Positions 45,240-57,733 are shown, counted from the first letter of the stretch. The stretch: 64,000 nucleotides of DNA from Periplaneta americana (GCF_040183065.1 NC_091130.1:22682859-22746858); one strand, 5' to 3'. A program made the numbers and translations. Notes: a model not told the origin generated them from the letters alone.

Positions 45240-47045
45240 ATTACTGACAACATACTTTAAACTATGAGAAACTACAAAAGTAAGCAAAAGTAAATGTTAA
45301 CAAAGGTTTTGAATAGTGACAACAGTAAAAAAAAACGCCAATAAAAATTGGTATGGTAACCTCAGTAACAAAATCTCCATAAGAAAGAACTGTTATAGCA
45401 AAAGCAGTAACAAAATTTTGCTAAAGAAGAATATATGTGGTGACAATACTATCAAAACTTCCGTTAACAAAGAATTGCTATAGGTAAAGTAGCAACAAAA
45501 CATCCGTTAACAAAAATATCACTACAAAATATCTGCTAAAGAACTGTTATTGCAATAACAGTAGTAAAACTTCCATTAACAAAAAGTCTGTGGCGACAAC
45601 CTTAAAAAATCAGTTATAGAATTTCTATGGTTTTACCAGCAGCAAAACTTCCATTAAGTTAATTGCAGTGATGACAAGACTATGAAAATTTCCCAAGAGT
45701 TGTTACATCAACAAAATTTCGTTAAAGATTATCGCTACGATGACAACACTGTCAGAATTTCCGTTGAAGAATTTATAGGGTAACAACAGTAACTGTACCT
45801 TTGTTAACAAGGAATTGTTACTGCAAAAACTGTTAACGAACAATTACTTGCTAACAGTAAAGTCTACTTATTATAAAAGCTTCCCTTAATAAAGGATCTC
45901 TATGTTTACATAGCAAATCTTCAGTTAACACAAAATTGCCATGGAGATAATATTATAAAAACCTATGTTAAAATTTCTATGGTAACGAAAGTAGCAAAAC
46001 TTCCGCTAACAAAAAAAAGTTACATGCCAACAATCCTATAAAAATCTCAGTTAAGAAACTGCTATGATTATAGGGCCTACCTATAGCAAAATTCCCATTA
46101 AAAATTGCAACGATGAAAAACCTATCAAAATTTTCGTTAGAGTTGTTACAGTACCAGCAGCAAAATTTCCCAAAGAAAAATTGTTATGATGACAACACTT
46201 TAACATTTCTGTTAATTTGTATGGTGAGAAATGTAACAAAACCTTTATTAACGAGAAATTGTTATAAGAATCTAACTAATATTTTCTAACCAAAAATTGC
46301 TGTGCTGACAGTACTATCTTAGCATTAATAAAAATTGCTAAGGTAACAGCAGTAGAAAAACTTCCGTTAACAAAAACTTGCTGTGGCAACAATATAAACT
46401 AAATATATTTTGCTATTAAAGAATTACCATGGTTTTAGGAGTAGCAAAAACTTCCACTAACAAAAGGTTGTAATGATAACACTAGCAAAACGTCCGTTAA
46501 AAATATTGCTATGGTGACAAAACTATCAAAATTTATATTAAATAACTGTCATGGCAACAATGGTAGCATAAAATTCCATTAAAAACTGCAATGTGTACAA
46601 CACTAACAACATTTCCATAAAAAAAAACTGGTATGGTGACAGTAAGGTAACTTCCGTCAACAAAAGAATGTCTATAGTAACAATAAACACTAACCAAATC
46701 CCTGTTGACAATAATTTCCATGTCAAAAACAGCAAAAAAAAAATTCCGTTAACAGAATTCTGTGACAAAACAGCAAAAGAAAATCCTTTCGTTACCAAGT
46801 AACTCACATAATGATAATGCTATCAAAATCTCTATTAAAATGTTACGGTAACAAAAGCAGGGAAATCTCCTGTAACCAATTTTCTTGCAGTAACAATAAT
46901 AACAATTCCCTCTTTAACGTAGAATTGTCATGGTGACAATTATAGGTACCTGTACTATTATAATCTTCGTTAATATATTACAAAACATTCGTTAACGAAT
47001 GGGTATTATAGCAAAGCATTCGAAAACTTCCGAATGTTTGTTCAG
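45240..47045. repeat. Degenerate satellite, block A
   Basis: Dozens of copies of a unit of roughly 45-60 bp built around AAACTTCCGTTAACAAA, GAATTGCTATGGTGACAA and CAGTAGCAAAA. Copies differ in length and carry many substitutions, so no strict register is visible. The same unit continues in block B at 50285. The overlapping short frames on both strands at 46530-46810 are unlikely to be genes. Confidence 0.85.
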
Positions 47046-47049
47046 ATTG

Positions 47050-47865
47050 TCACAGAATAATGACGGAAACTGCCATAATTTCTAATCCCTCAGAGAACAT
47101 AATGTATATAATTATAATATTAATGAGTTAATTTTGTATAATAGATTACATCCATCATCATATTGTAATCCAGAATATTATTTTGAGCTGAAGTACAGTA
47201 AGTTACAGCAAGAATTCGTTGTAGAATGTGATAAGGTTGACAACAAAAAACTACTATGTTCCGTTCCTGGAATCAGTAGAGTAACTTCGCGCATATGGAG
47301 GTGGAGTCTATCTCTGCCAGAGTGTATTGCGGGTAGCATCAGCTCGAGTCCGCTAAGGGGTAAGATGCTGGTGGTAGAAGGTAGAGTAGAGTTCAGATAG
47401 AAATTATCCCCTCCTGCAAGCGATTGCTCGCTTCGTTCAATCATGACTACTCCCAGAGCAGTCATTGGCCCTAGCCCTCCCACATACCACTTGCCCAGAT
47501 GTCTTGTTTCGTTTTTCTACGCCACAGATTTCTGAGTCGGCCCATAGACGATAAGTTTGAAGACGAAATAGACCAAATTGTGACCTAGATCCATGAATGG
47601 TATCTCATGATAATAATGAAAGCAAGCATAATAAAAATAATAATAAAAGTAATAATAATATAATTATTAATAGAGTATGATCATATAGGATATTATATAT
47701 ATTGGGAGAACTAAAAATTAAATATGTAAAAGACAAACTATCAACGTACAAAGACAATTGGTTACAACATCCCGAATTAAATATCATAAGAAATATAAAC
47801 TAGATTATAAATTAATAAGTACCCAAAAAGGGAGGTTTTAATATAAAAAGGAGCATCTTCTGCGG
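47050..47865. other. Spacer inside the satellite region
   Basis: A modestly GC-richer patch (47210-47560) has two opposite overlapping frames of 88 and 101 codons without known motifs. AAT-type simple repeats follow. Not supported as genes. Confidence 0.4.
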
Positions 47866-47869
47866 ATCT

Positions 47870-48330
47870 GTGGAAAAAAAAAATATAAGAAAGAGTCTAG
47901 AAGTGCTTTGTGTGGAATGTGGAAATATATGAGGCAGAGACATGGACATTATGACGAAGTGAAGAGAAACTACTATAAGCATTTGAAATGTGGATGTGGA
48001 GGAGAATGGAGCATATGAGAAGGACAAGTAAAATAAGAAATGAAGCTATACTAGAAAGAGTGTGTGAAGAAAGAATAATGCTGAAGCTGATCAGAAAGAG
48101 GAAAAAGAACTGGCTGGGTCACTGACTAAGAAGAAATTGCCTACTGAAGGATGTATTGAAAGGAATGGTAAACGGGAAAAATAGTTCGAGAGAGAAGAAG
48201 ATTTCAGCGGCTAGACAATATTAAGATAAGTTATACGGATCGTATGCTGAGACTTCAATGAGGAAATTAGAAAAGATTGGAGAATTCTGGGTTTGCAATG
48301 AAAGACATACTCTAGGACAGAAAAATATTT
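47870..48330 (+). pseudogene. RTE-like LINE relict, third lineage
   Basis: The plus strand reads KCFVWNVEIYEAETWTL, stop, RSEEKLL, stop, AFEMWMWRRMEHMRRTSKIR, NEAILERVCEERIMLKLIRK, RKKNWLGH, stop, LRRNCLLKDVLKGMVNGK and, later, DKLYGSYAET. The order ETWTL, AFEMWMWRRM, NWLGHxLRRN is the conserved C-terminal domain of another RTE-type family. At least four in-frame stops make it a relict. Confidence 0.82.
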
Positions 48331-48499
48331 AAATAAAAGACAGCAAAGACGATAACGAAGGCCTCTGAAAGAGAATTTTGAATAGCTACAAAATAGATGC
48401 TTTTCGCCTGTTTGGTGGATGTATTGTAATTATGATGATCACCGACCTAAAAGTAATTATGATGTATTAAATGGACTAAGAATTAAATTCTTAGAGCAT

Positions 48500-49026
48500 T
48501 AGTTGTCGAGGTACAGAAAAATTACTTTAAGTGTCTTAGATCGACAACACTAGAGTCGTCTAAATAAAAATTGTCAACCAATAAAACAAAGTCGACTAGG
48601 AAGAGTTCTGGATAGTTCCGTTCAAAACTGCTGCCTAGATTCATGAACGAAATACGATGATGATGAATGATGATGATGATGATGATGATGGTGATGGTGA
48701 TGGTGATGGTGATGATGATAATTATAATCACAATAATAATACTTTACCATAAAAATTTGCTATAACTACTGAATGGATTAAAAATTAATTTCTTACATGA
48801 AATCTGTCCAAGTGAAGGAAGAATTGCTTAGGCCTACGTATCTTGAATCGACAACACAAGAATTACAAACTAGTGATTAAACAAATAATAATTATCAACT
48901 AATAAAAGGAAGACGAGCAGGAAGATATCTCGAAACAGTTTCGGATAGCTAGGCTATGTCAAAGACAAAACGGACGAACCTTTGGTCTAGATTCATGAAC
49001 AGAATACTATGATGATGAAGATACAA

Positions 49027-49030
<4 letters not shown>
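48500..49030. repeat. Two diverged copies of a module ending CTAGATTCATGAAC
   Basis: 48500-48720 and 48800-49030 share ATCGACAACAC, AATAATTATCAACTAATAAA-like sequence, GGAAGA and the end TAGATTCATGAACAGAATAC followed by GATGATGA. Related ends occur near 47583 and 49858. They may be old SINE or LINE ends. The second copy runs into an ATT array. Confidence 0.5.
48657..48720. repeat. (GAT)n / (GGTGAT)n microsatellite
   Basis: GATGAT units pass into GGTGAT units and back. Confidence 0.9.

Positions 49031-49072
<42 letters not shown>
49027..49072. repeat. (ATT)n at an RTE 3' junction
   Basis: About 15 ATT units directly before the GTAA tail of the minus-strand RTE copy. Confidence 0.93.
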
Positions 49073-49074
<2 letters not shown>

Positions 49075-49566
49075 TTACTTACTGGCTTTTAAGGAACCCG
49101 GAAGTTCATTGCCGCCCTCACATAAGCCCGACATTGATCCCTATCCTGAGCAAAATTAATCCAATCTCTACCATCATATCCCACCTCCCTCAAATCCATT
49201 TTAATATTATCTTCCCACCTACGTCTCGGCCTCCCCAAAGGTCTTTTTCCCTCCGGTCTCCCAACTAACGCTCTATATGCATTTCTGGATTCGCCCATAC
49301 GTGCTACATGTCCTGCCCATCTCAAACGTCTGGATTTAATGTTCCTAATTATGTCAGGTGAAGAATACAATGCGTGCAGCTCTGCGTTGTGTAACTTTTT
49401 CCATTCTCCTGTAACTTCAACCCTGTTAGCCCCAAATATTTTCCTAAGAACCTTATTCTCAAACACCCTTAATCTCTGTTCCTCTCTCAAAGTGAGAGTC
49501 CAAGTTTCACAACCATACAGAACAACCGGTAATATAACTGTTTTATAAATTCTAACTTTCAGATTG
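49073..49566 (-). pseudogene. RTE 3' copy embedded in ATT microsatellite
   Basis: The minus strand is open from [20 protein letters not shown] through [20 protein letters not shown] and [19 protein letters not shown] to MNFRVP. The GTAA tail is short. ATT repeats flank both sides (49027-49072 and 49566-49629). The poly-Asn run upstream of the RTE peptide is translated microsatellite. Confidence 0.92.
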
Positions 49567-49582
49567 TTATTATTATTATTAA

Positions 49583-49629
<47 letters not shown>
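49566..49629. repeat. (ATT)n at an RTE 5' junction
   Basis: About 21 ATT units with one TAA interruption, abutting the truncated 5' end of the RTE copy. Confidence 0.93.
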
Positions 49630-49630
<1 letters not shown>

Positions 49631-50284
49631 GCCAATAAATCAAGAAATGTTGGCGTATTTGAAAAATTAAATTTGAATTCATCTATGACAACTAGGCAGT
49701 TTACAAGAAGAATAAGATACATCTCATGAACAAGATGGAAAATATAGTCATGCCAAAACATGTGATGAATCATCTACGAAAAAAAGAGAAAACCAGCAGA
49801 AAACCATCGAGGGACTTCTGTAAAGCTACGATGAAGACGAAGCAAATCCAACTTCTGGCCTAAATTCGTTACTGTGTTGTGATGATAATTATAAAAAATT
49901 AGCATGATCTCCATCCCCGCGATAATTAAAGAGTTGCCACTAATACAACACAACCCTTTACATGACGTAATAACTTGCCTTCTTACGACCTAAGTTGTAA
50001 AACATGCAGAGAAAAGTTTATAGTTGGCAGTTGCTGGTGGAGGTTTAACTTTCCCAGATTCCCGCAGCCCTAAGGATTCATGATGAAGATTGCTACTCCC
50101 GTGAAGATGTGTTACGGCACCACGGTCGTACATAAACACTAGTCTGGTCTGCGCCACCCGTAAAGGCACTTCCGGTCCCTCCTCCAGCCCGTTAAGGTTC
50201 GCGCATTAAGATGCGGCACTCGATAAGCCGCATGTGTTGTAACGCGGGCTCCATTAAGAAGCGAAGAGGCCGTCGTAACAAACA
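49630..50284. other. Spacer with a GC-rich patch and hairpin
   Basis: The first 250 bp are AT-rich. 50000-50284 is GC-richer and contains a perfect 7-bp hairpin, ATGCGGC/GCCGCAT (50211-50233). No gene recognised. Confidence 0.4.
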
Positions 50285-53200
50285 GCGAAGCCTCTCTTAA
50301 CGAAGAATTGCTATGGTAACAATGTTAGCTAATCCTCCGTTACCGAAAATCTGCAACGGCAGAACCACTAACAGATCCTCCGTTAACGAGAAACTGTTAT
50401 AACAACAAGGCATAACGTTAGCTAACGAAAACTTCATGTGAGAAATTCAATATGAAACCTTCCGTTGAAGAATACTAGGCCTAATTGCTTTGGTAGCAAC
50501 ACAGTCTAAACATAGGACAAAAATTACTATGATAGTATATCACTAGTAGGTCTAATACCACTTAAATTTTCATAACATTAAGACTAAAAAATTTCCGTTA
50601 ATGGAAAATTGATTTGGTGACAACAATATAAAAACCTCCGTTAAGGAAGAAATACTACCGTAACAACAGTAACATAGGTTTTAATAGCAATAAAAGTAGA
50701 AAATTTCAGTTAGAATTTCTTTGGTGACGATAATATCAAAACCTCCGTTACGAAAGAAATGTTACGGTTACAATAGTAACACAACTTTTAATAGCAATAG
50801 GCCTATAGGCTAAGTAGAAAACTTCCGTTACTGAAGAATTACTTTGGTGACAATAATGTCAAAACCTCCGTTAAGAAAGAAATGCTATGGTTACAGCAGT
50901 AACAATTCTTAATAGCAATACAGGTAGAAAACTCCCATTATTAAAGAATTAGTTTGGTGACGATAATATAAAAACCTTCGTTAAGAAAGAAATGTTATGG
51001 TAAAAACATTAATATAAGTTTTAATAGCAATAAAAATAGAAAACTTCAATTACTGAAGAATTACTTTCGTGACAATAATATCAAAACCTCCGTTAAGAAA
51101 GAAATGCTCTGGTTACAACAGTAACACAGCTTTTAATAACAATAAATGTAGAAAGCTTTCATTATTGAAGAATTAGTTTGGTGACGATAATATCAAAACC
51201 TCCGTTAAGAAAGAAATGGTATGGTTACAACAGTAACACATCTTTTAATAACAATATATGTAGAAAGCTTTCATTACTGAAGAATTAGTTTGGTAACGAT
51301 AATATGAAAACCTCCGTTAAGAAAGAAATGATATGGTTACAACACTAACACAGTTTTTAATAACAATATATGTAGAAAACTTCCATTATTGAAGAATTAG
51401 TTTCATGACGATAATATCAAAACCTCCGTTAAGAAAGAAATGCTATGGTTACAATAGTAACACATCTTTTAATAGCAATATATGTAGAAAACTTCCATTA
51501 TTGAAGAATTAGTTTCGTGACGATAATATCAAAACCTCCGTTAAGAAAGAAATGGTATGGTTACAACAGTAACACAGCTTTTAATAGCAATATATGTAGG
51601 AAACTTCCATTATTGAAGAATTAGTTTGGTGACTATAATATCGAAAACTCCGTTAAGAAAGAAATGCTATGGTTACAACAGTAACACATCTTTTAATAGC
51701 AATATATGTACAAAACTTCCATTATTGAAGAATTAGTTTGGTGACGATAATATCAAAACCTCTGTTAAGAAAAAAAAAATGTTATGGTAACAATACTAAC
51801 ATAAGTTTTAATAGCAATATAAGTAGAAAACTTCAATTACTGAAGAATTACTTTCGTGGCAATAGTATCAAAACCTCCATTAAGAAAGAAATCAAACATT
51901 TCGTTAAGAAAGAATTTCTATGGTAAAAAGAGTAAAAAAAAATGTGTATAACATTAGATAATATTAGAAAATCTTTCTGCTATTAAAACTAAGGATAAAA
52001 ATAGTACCGAAGCCTCTAGTAAGAAATAATTTCTTTGGTAAAAATTGTCACGAAACATTTTTAACTGTAATACAAAAAAACGTTCCTCTATGAAGAATTA
52101 GGGCCTACTACAGGAAACAAATAATGCTGAACTGCTAGATTTACGGTAAAAACAGTAACAAAAATGTTGTAACAGTGACATTAGGAAATCTACATTACTG
52201 AAGAATTATAATAGTGACAACATTAGCAATATTTCCGTTAGTAAATTATAAAAATATTTATTATAATCGTGACACTAAAAATTTTTCGTTAATAAGAATT
52301 GCAATTAAAACACTATCACATCCCCCGTTAACAAGGAACTGTTAATATAGCGACAATCATAGTAAGAGCTACGGAAACACTCAAAGTCCCCCGTAAATGA
52401 AAAATTACTGAAGGCCCAAAAATATCAGCAGTTAATTTCTAATTAAAGAAAACTTAATAATAACTAAATCAGTATACCTAAGCTTAAACCTTGTACTAAC
52501 AAAGAATTTATAAGGATACAGGAATAAAACTTATGTTAAGAAGAAATTGCTGTAGACTAATAAAAAGAGTAACAAAATTTATGTTAAGTAAGATTAGAAA
52601 TTTTCCGTTAACAAAGAATTGCTATGGCGACAGAACTCCAGAGCCTCGTTAAGAAACAATTTTCACGGTAACAACAGTGTATAATCTTCCGTTAACTAAG
52701 AAAATTTAATGGTATGGTAACAATGGTAGCAAAATCGGCGATAATGAAGATTTAGTGTAAAAAACGAACACGAAATCCATTTACAACATTTTTATATGAT
52801 GACAATAGTAGATAAACTTCCGTTACTAATTTTTGGCTCCCTTGCAAAGTTGTCCATTAACGAAGAATCGCTATGAAGACAACAGTATACAGAAATTTAA
52901 CAAAATATTCATCTTTCAATATTGTAAAATCTCCAAAAACAAAGAATTGCTATAACAATGTTAACCAAAATTTCGTCAGCGAATAATTGGTATGACGACA
53001 ATTTTACGAAATCCTCAGGTACTATGAAATTCCTTAGAAAGATAACTACATTTCTGTTAATGAAGACTTTCTATGAAAGCGCCAGAGAAAGCGTTGTTCA
53101 GAAAAGAAATGTACTATGACAATAGTTTTATAAAAAGGTCCTTTAACGATGAATTTCTATAAAAATACTAGAATAACGTTAAAGATGAATTGATATGCTG

Positions 53201-53420
53201 ACATTATTGCAACTTCCTTAAAAAAGAATTACTGTGACTAAAACACTAACGAAACCTCTGTTAAAGGTACGCTGTGACAATAACACTAAAAAAACCTCCA
53301 TTAACGAATAATTCCTGTAACACCAGAGAAGCTTTTGTTAACGAAGGATTGCTACGACAGATATTCCATACAATATTTGTTAAAAAAGAAATGCATTAAG
53401 TTTCGTTAGCACCAAGGTTA
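50285..53420. repeat. Degenerate satellite, block B
   Basis: Same basic unit as block A: CTCCGTTAACGAAGAATTG, CTATGGTAACAA and AACTTCCGTTA recur throughout. Order is loose except in 50590-51930, where a higher-order repeat has formed. The satellite decays into AT-rich sequence after about 53420. Confidence 0.85.
50590..51930. repeat. 112-bp higher-order repeat, about 11 copies
   Basis: The landmark AAAACCTCC(G)TTAAG occurs at 50631, 50738, 50861, 50971, 51083, 51195, 51307, 51419, 51531, 51643, 51755 and 51870. Seven consecutive intervals from 50971 to 51755 are exactly 112 bp. Each 112-bp unit contains two different basic monomers. One has AAATGCTATGGTTACAACAG and TTTTAATAGCAATAT, the other has CTTCCATTATTGAAGAATTA and GGTGACGATAATATC. 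Confidence 0.93.
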
Positions 53421-53429
53421 ATATCAGAC

Positions 53430-55030
53430 TTTTCTGTAATAGATATTAAAACATTTACGAGACTCCATATATTGAAATTATAAAAATATTTTCATAATCT
53501 GAAAAATATATATGTCTATATATTGACAATGAAAATTTAAGTTACATGAGCTATTATATAGCCTGTACTACAATATCAAATATTGGATAATAAATTTAAA
53601 TATATCAATGCAGTATAAAATTAAATAGCTTACTATTTCTAAAAGGAGAATTTCACGTTTTGAATCGTCTATTGTTCTTTTATTCCATGCAGATTTACTT
53701 TACTACAAAAATTATTGCTATCAAATTTGTTTCCGATGTCGATAGCAGTTGTGTCCTTCGTAAAATGTTAGAGTAACGCAAGTATTTTGAACCTCTGTTT
53801 AAATAAACTACCTCCCGAAATAATTATTAATATTGAGACATATAAATATTTTATAAGTGGAGAACTTGAAATCATTTATTCAAAGTCTTTCTTCTTGAAT
53901 ACAATACTTCGAAATCTCATTTTGTTTACATTTTTTAGTCCAGTCACAATTATGTAAATAAAACTCTGTAAAAATAATTACTCTACTTTTCACAACACTA
54001 TTACAAAACTGAAAATGAATCATTTCGATTTGTTTTGCTATAATTTCTTATCCTTTTCAACAAATAAAGTAAATTAATATGTTACTGTTAAAAGTAGAAA
54101 TTTATTTAGTTTTCGCAACAATATAGACCCATTAATGACGAAAATGTATAATTGTGCTTAACGTTTTCTTTATTGAAAGAAAGAGTGTAAAACGCTCACT
54201 TAGGCTTGAATTTCTTACCTTTTTAAAAAGGTAAATAAATAATAAATTAATGTTACATTAAATTCTAAAAAAAAAAAAAAAAAAAAATTGTTTTCATAAT
54301 ATAAAATGAAAAAAGTATTAATGTCTCTTAACATTTTTTTCATCAAATAAACCAGTGTAAATGTATAAAGTATATAAATAAATAATCAAATGAATAAAAT
54401 ATTAACTTTCATAACAGTACAATAGACTGTTCAATTACAAATTAAAATTAATAATTTCGCTCAAAGTTCCATTTATTGATTGCAATATTTTATGAAATTG
54501 ATTCTATTTTAATTTCTTAACGATTTAAAAAATAAATGAATTATTAACTTTTTAAAACCGTGGAAAACAATTTAGATTTTGTGACAATGTCACGAACTTA
54601 AAAATGAATAATTTTACTTACAATAAATTATATGCCTTTTAAAATTATGTACAAATAGTTTTTACAGTATTAAGTTGCTTATAAATTTTACACAAATAAT
54701 TTCGTTCTTTTTTATATTAAATGATAATAATACAAAATATCAGTTTGGCTCAAATTTCTTACGCTTTTTGAATGACAAGTAAGTATTAGCCTTTCGAAAA
54801 TATAGGAAATATAGCCTATTTAGTTTCACAAAAATATTAAGAAGTTAGAACTGAAGAATTACATTTTGCTTAAATATTATTAATTGTTGAATTCGATATT
54901 GTTTCGGATTCATTTTGTCTCATAGAAATATTTAGTCATTTTACTCGTAACATACTATATTAAAGTAAAGAAAATACTAAATTACTATATAAGCCATTTT
55001 CAATCGGTGTGCCGCGAATGATCTTTGTGT
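53430..55030. other. AT-rich stretch, nothing recognised
   Basis: A poly-A run of about 20 lies at 54268-54287. No coding or structured feature supported. Confidence 0.5.
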
Positions 55031-55035
55031 GTCGC

Positions 55036-55157
55036 ATTAACGTCGCCTTTATTTATTTCATCCAACTCGTGGGCCTACTTTCGAATTTTTCTTGTTTCGT
55101 GTTAATTGATTTGACGAATAAATAAAGAACAAGTAATAGAGAATATCAAGACATTCA
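55036..55157. repeat. Interspersed repeat, copy 2 (with 33925-34040)
   Basis: Matches copy 1 over about 110 bp with small differences. It ends close to the start of the RTE fragment at 55170. Confidence 0.7.
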
Positions 55158-55169
55158 TCATACATTTTT

Positions 55170-55368
55170 TAATTTCTGGATTCGCCCATGCGTGCTATGA
55201 TCTGCCCATCTCGAACGTCTGGATTTAATTTTCCTATTTATGTCAGGTGAAGAATACAATGCGTGCAGTTCTGTGTTGTGTAACTTTCTCCATTCTCCTG
55301 TACTTCATCCCTCTTAGTCCTAAATATTTTCCTAAGCACCTTATTCTCAAACACCCTTAACCTATGTT
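55170..55368 (-). pseudogene. RTE internal fragment
   Basis: Minus-strand pieces of the [15 protein letters not shown] and [13 protein letters not shown] regions, with single-base deletions. It lacks both the 3' tail and the reverse transcriptase, so it is a fragment left by later rearrangement. Confidence 0.8.
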
Positions 55369-55768
55369 AACTTTAAACTACATTTCTTAATAAATAATAT
55401 TTTTTCTATTTTGTGTTTTTTTAAATAATTTATTTTTATCAGACAATCTATCATAGGTATAGAAGTGATCTTGCATCATATTGTAGATATGACATGCATA
55501 AATACACACAATAAATTTCATCACAGAATGTTGGATAGTTTTTGAGTTATGTGGAAAACGCTTCATCAGTGCGCAGTGAACTGAATTTTGAAACAAAAAA
55601 TGTAAATAATTTGTTTAAATCGTAAAAACATTTTTTACATATACCACAAGGACAGTGTTTTACACATACTAATTTTCATTATTGTACAAGATACAGTAAT
55701 GGAGGAAAAATATGTTGAATATTTCCAAAATTTTAGTGCTGGAAGCTGTACCTAACCCTTTAAGAGGT

Positions 55769-55961
55769 CAGTGTATTATGATAAAAAATTATTAAAAGAA
55801 TTTTAGTTTTATCCTTTAAATACGAAGAAATTTCATCCGAACAAATGTAATATTTTAAAATTCATTTGCAGAACAAAAGTTACATTTATTCAGGTCAAAT
55901 GTCTGCAAATTTAAAGGACAAAACTAAAATCATTTCAATAATTTATTATCATAATATACTG
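55769..55961. mobile_element. MITE-like inverted repeat
   Basis: CAGTGTATTATGATAAAAAA at the left and an inverted copy at the right, about 50 bp per arm including TTTTAGTTTTATCCTTTAAA with a few mismatches. A weaker match extends outward about 10 bp. No clear TSD. Confidence 0.7.
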
Positions 55962-56029
55962 CTCCCATAAACTCATCGAGCATATTATGAATTCAATCAG
56001 TTGTTTTCCCAAACACGCTACGAAATGTC

Positions 56030-56650
56030 TAATATAAAACAGTTTTTATCTCGAAAAGGAAGAAAATACGAGCAAAATTGTATTAAACATTTTTGTTTGA
56101 AATATCTCAAAGAATAACTCCCAGAAGTCCATGACATGTCTTGGCCTCCCCCGGTCTCTGTACCCTCTTCGCTATATGCTAAAGCTAATTTCGGAAGTCT
56201 GTCTTTCCCATTCTTTGGACACGATTCTTCCACTGTTGTGGAAAACAAAATTTTGAATTTATTCGATTGAACTACAAATTTATAATTTTATTCTTCTCGG
56301 ATAGCTGTCTGTCTTTCACGATTCAGTCTCGTTATGTCCAATAGTGACCTCAAACAGCGCAACAGAGCTGCTTCCAGTTTCCGAGAATTTTTATGTATAA
56401 GATCCAGACTTCATTGCCATAACTTTCTTGTTAATGCTGGCTTTGAAGTAGAATAATGTTGTAGATTTACAAGTTAATTTTATGACGAATGTCATCTGTT
56501 TGCCAAACTATATTCTGGTATCCTACCTTTATTCCTTTTATTATACTTTCTTAATTTGTACTTGGTTCAGTTCTATGCTTCACAAATAAATTTTCTAGAT
56601 AGGCTTACGTAAATTCAGATACTTCTTCTATTATTTTAGCATGTAGACAT
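56030..56650 (-). pseudogene. RTE-like LINE relict, fourth lineage
   Basis: The minus strand gives EVSEFTYLGYLENL, SEVWILYIK-like sequence, RKLEAALLRCLRSLLDITRL and NRERQTAIREE in one region. The frame at 56248-56018 continues with CPKNGKDRLPKLALAYSEEG. This is the order of the RTE C-terminal region (FxYLG, SEVW, LExxxxRFLRxLLGITR, RLPK.AL.Y). Frame changes and stops show long decay. The 76-codon frame is a fragment of it, not a host gene. Confidence 0.65.
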
Positions 56651-57360
56651 ATTTCATTTTTAACGCGTTTTCAATTTTTCGCGCTCATTGTCATTGTCTT
56701 TTGATTTTGAAGTGGATATTTTCATTTCATACGTATTATTTTCATATATAAAATCTAGTGCTAAGATTGAACAAAAAATAAAGCTGTTAGGACTATATCA
56801 AAACGGTACTTTGTAGCTTTAAAAAAATGAACAAGAGAAAATCAAAACTCGAGTGGGTTTTAATTGACTATTACATGATTAGAAGAAAGTATATAAAGAT
56901 TAGAAGAAATAAAGTACTCTAATATAATAAAATAGATATTAATTGATTTACTAAAATTCTATTTCACTAATGTTACCTTCACCAAAATGTCTGAACGGAG
57001 CCGCCATTTTCAGTCCACTATCTATGCGGGACAAAAATGACGATCGCAGATCATGTTTTATAGTACCGTAAAAGAATTGCGGTTTGTAATGTTGGAAAAG
57101 AAAGAAACAAATGCTAGGGTAGTGATAAAAACAAACAAATGCTAGGGAAGCGATAAAATTGTGCGATAAGCTGCCATGATTGGTTGAAAGACGTCCTTTC
57201 GTACCGTTTTATTGGTCAAAAGTACTATGACGTAGTAAAAGTGTAACAGTCATGTTAGTATAAAATAATTCGTAAAATTTTTCCAAGTGTACCTATAGTT
57301 AAAAAAAATGCTTTCTCGTATTCAAACTAGGCCTATGTTAAAAATTAAATCAGCGGTTTT

Positions 57361-57421
57361 ACATACATAATACATACATACATACATACATACATACATA
57401 CATACATACATACATTACATA
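57361..57421. repeat. (CATA)n microsatellite
   Basis: About fourteen units directly before the SINE. Confidence 0.93.
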
Positions 57422-57672
57422 CAGTCCACACCTGTGGAGTAACGGTTAGCGTGTCTGACCGCGAAACCAGGTGACCCGGGTTCGAATTCCGGTCGGAGCA
57501 AGTTACCTGGTTGAGGTTTTTTCCGAGGTTTTTCCTCAACCTTGTACGAGAAAATGCTGGGTAATTTTCGGTGCTGGACTCCAGACTCATTTCACCGGCA
57601 TTATCACCTTCATTTCGTTCAGACCCTAAATAACCTGAGATGTTGATACAGCGTCGTAAAATAAACCAATAA
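57422..57672 (+). mobile_element. tRNA-derived SINE with intact A and B boxes
   Basis: The tRNA-like head contains TGGAGTAACGGTTAGCG (A-box region) and GGTTCGAATTCC (B box, 57479-57490). The body follows with TTACCTGGTTGAGG, AATGCTGGGTAATTTTCGG and ATTTCACCGGCATTATCACC, ending CGTCGTAAAATAAACC. It is the fuller of two copies in the window (the other is 6450-6692). It depends on a LINE partner for mobility, and no shared 3' end with a LINE here was seen. Confidence 0.88.
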
Positions 57673-57674
57673 TA

Positions 57675-57676
<2 letters not shown>

Positions 57677-57733
<57 letters not shown>
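57677..57733. repeat. (TA)n microsatellite
   Basis: About 28 TA units a few bases after the SINE's 3' end. Confidence 0.93.

Noticed and set aside
46530..46810. Three overlapping frames inside satellite block A
   Set aside because: Explained by the repeat unit's composition. Frames occur on both strands.
47134..47483. Two opposite frames of 88 and 101 codons
   Set aside because: They overlap each other, have no known motifs and start inside repeat-derived sequence.
50590..51930. CRISPR-like array because of even spacing
   Set aside because: The whole 112-bp unit is repeated, with no unique spacers, in eukaryotic DNA.
57422..57495. Functional tRNA gene
   Set aside because: B box is good, but no cloverleaf closes and the sequence continues into a SINE body shared with another copy.
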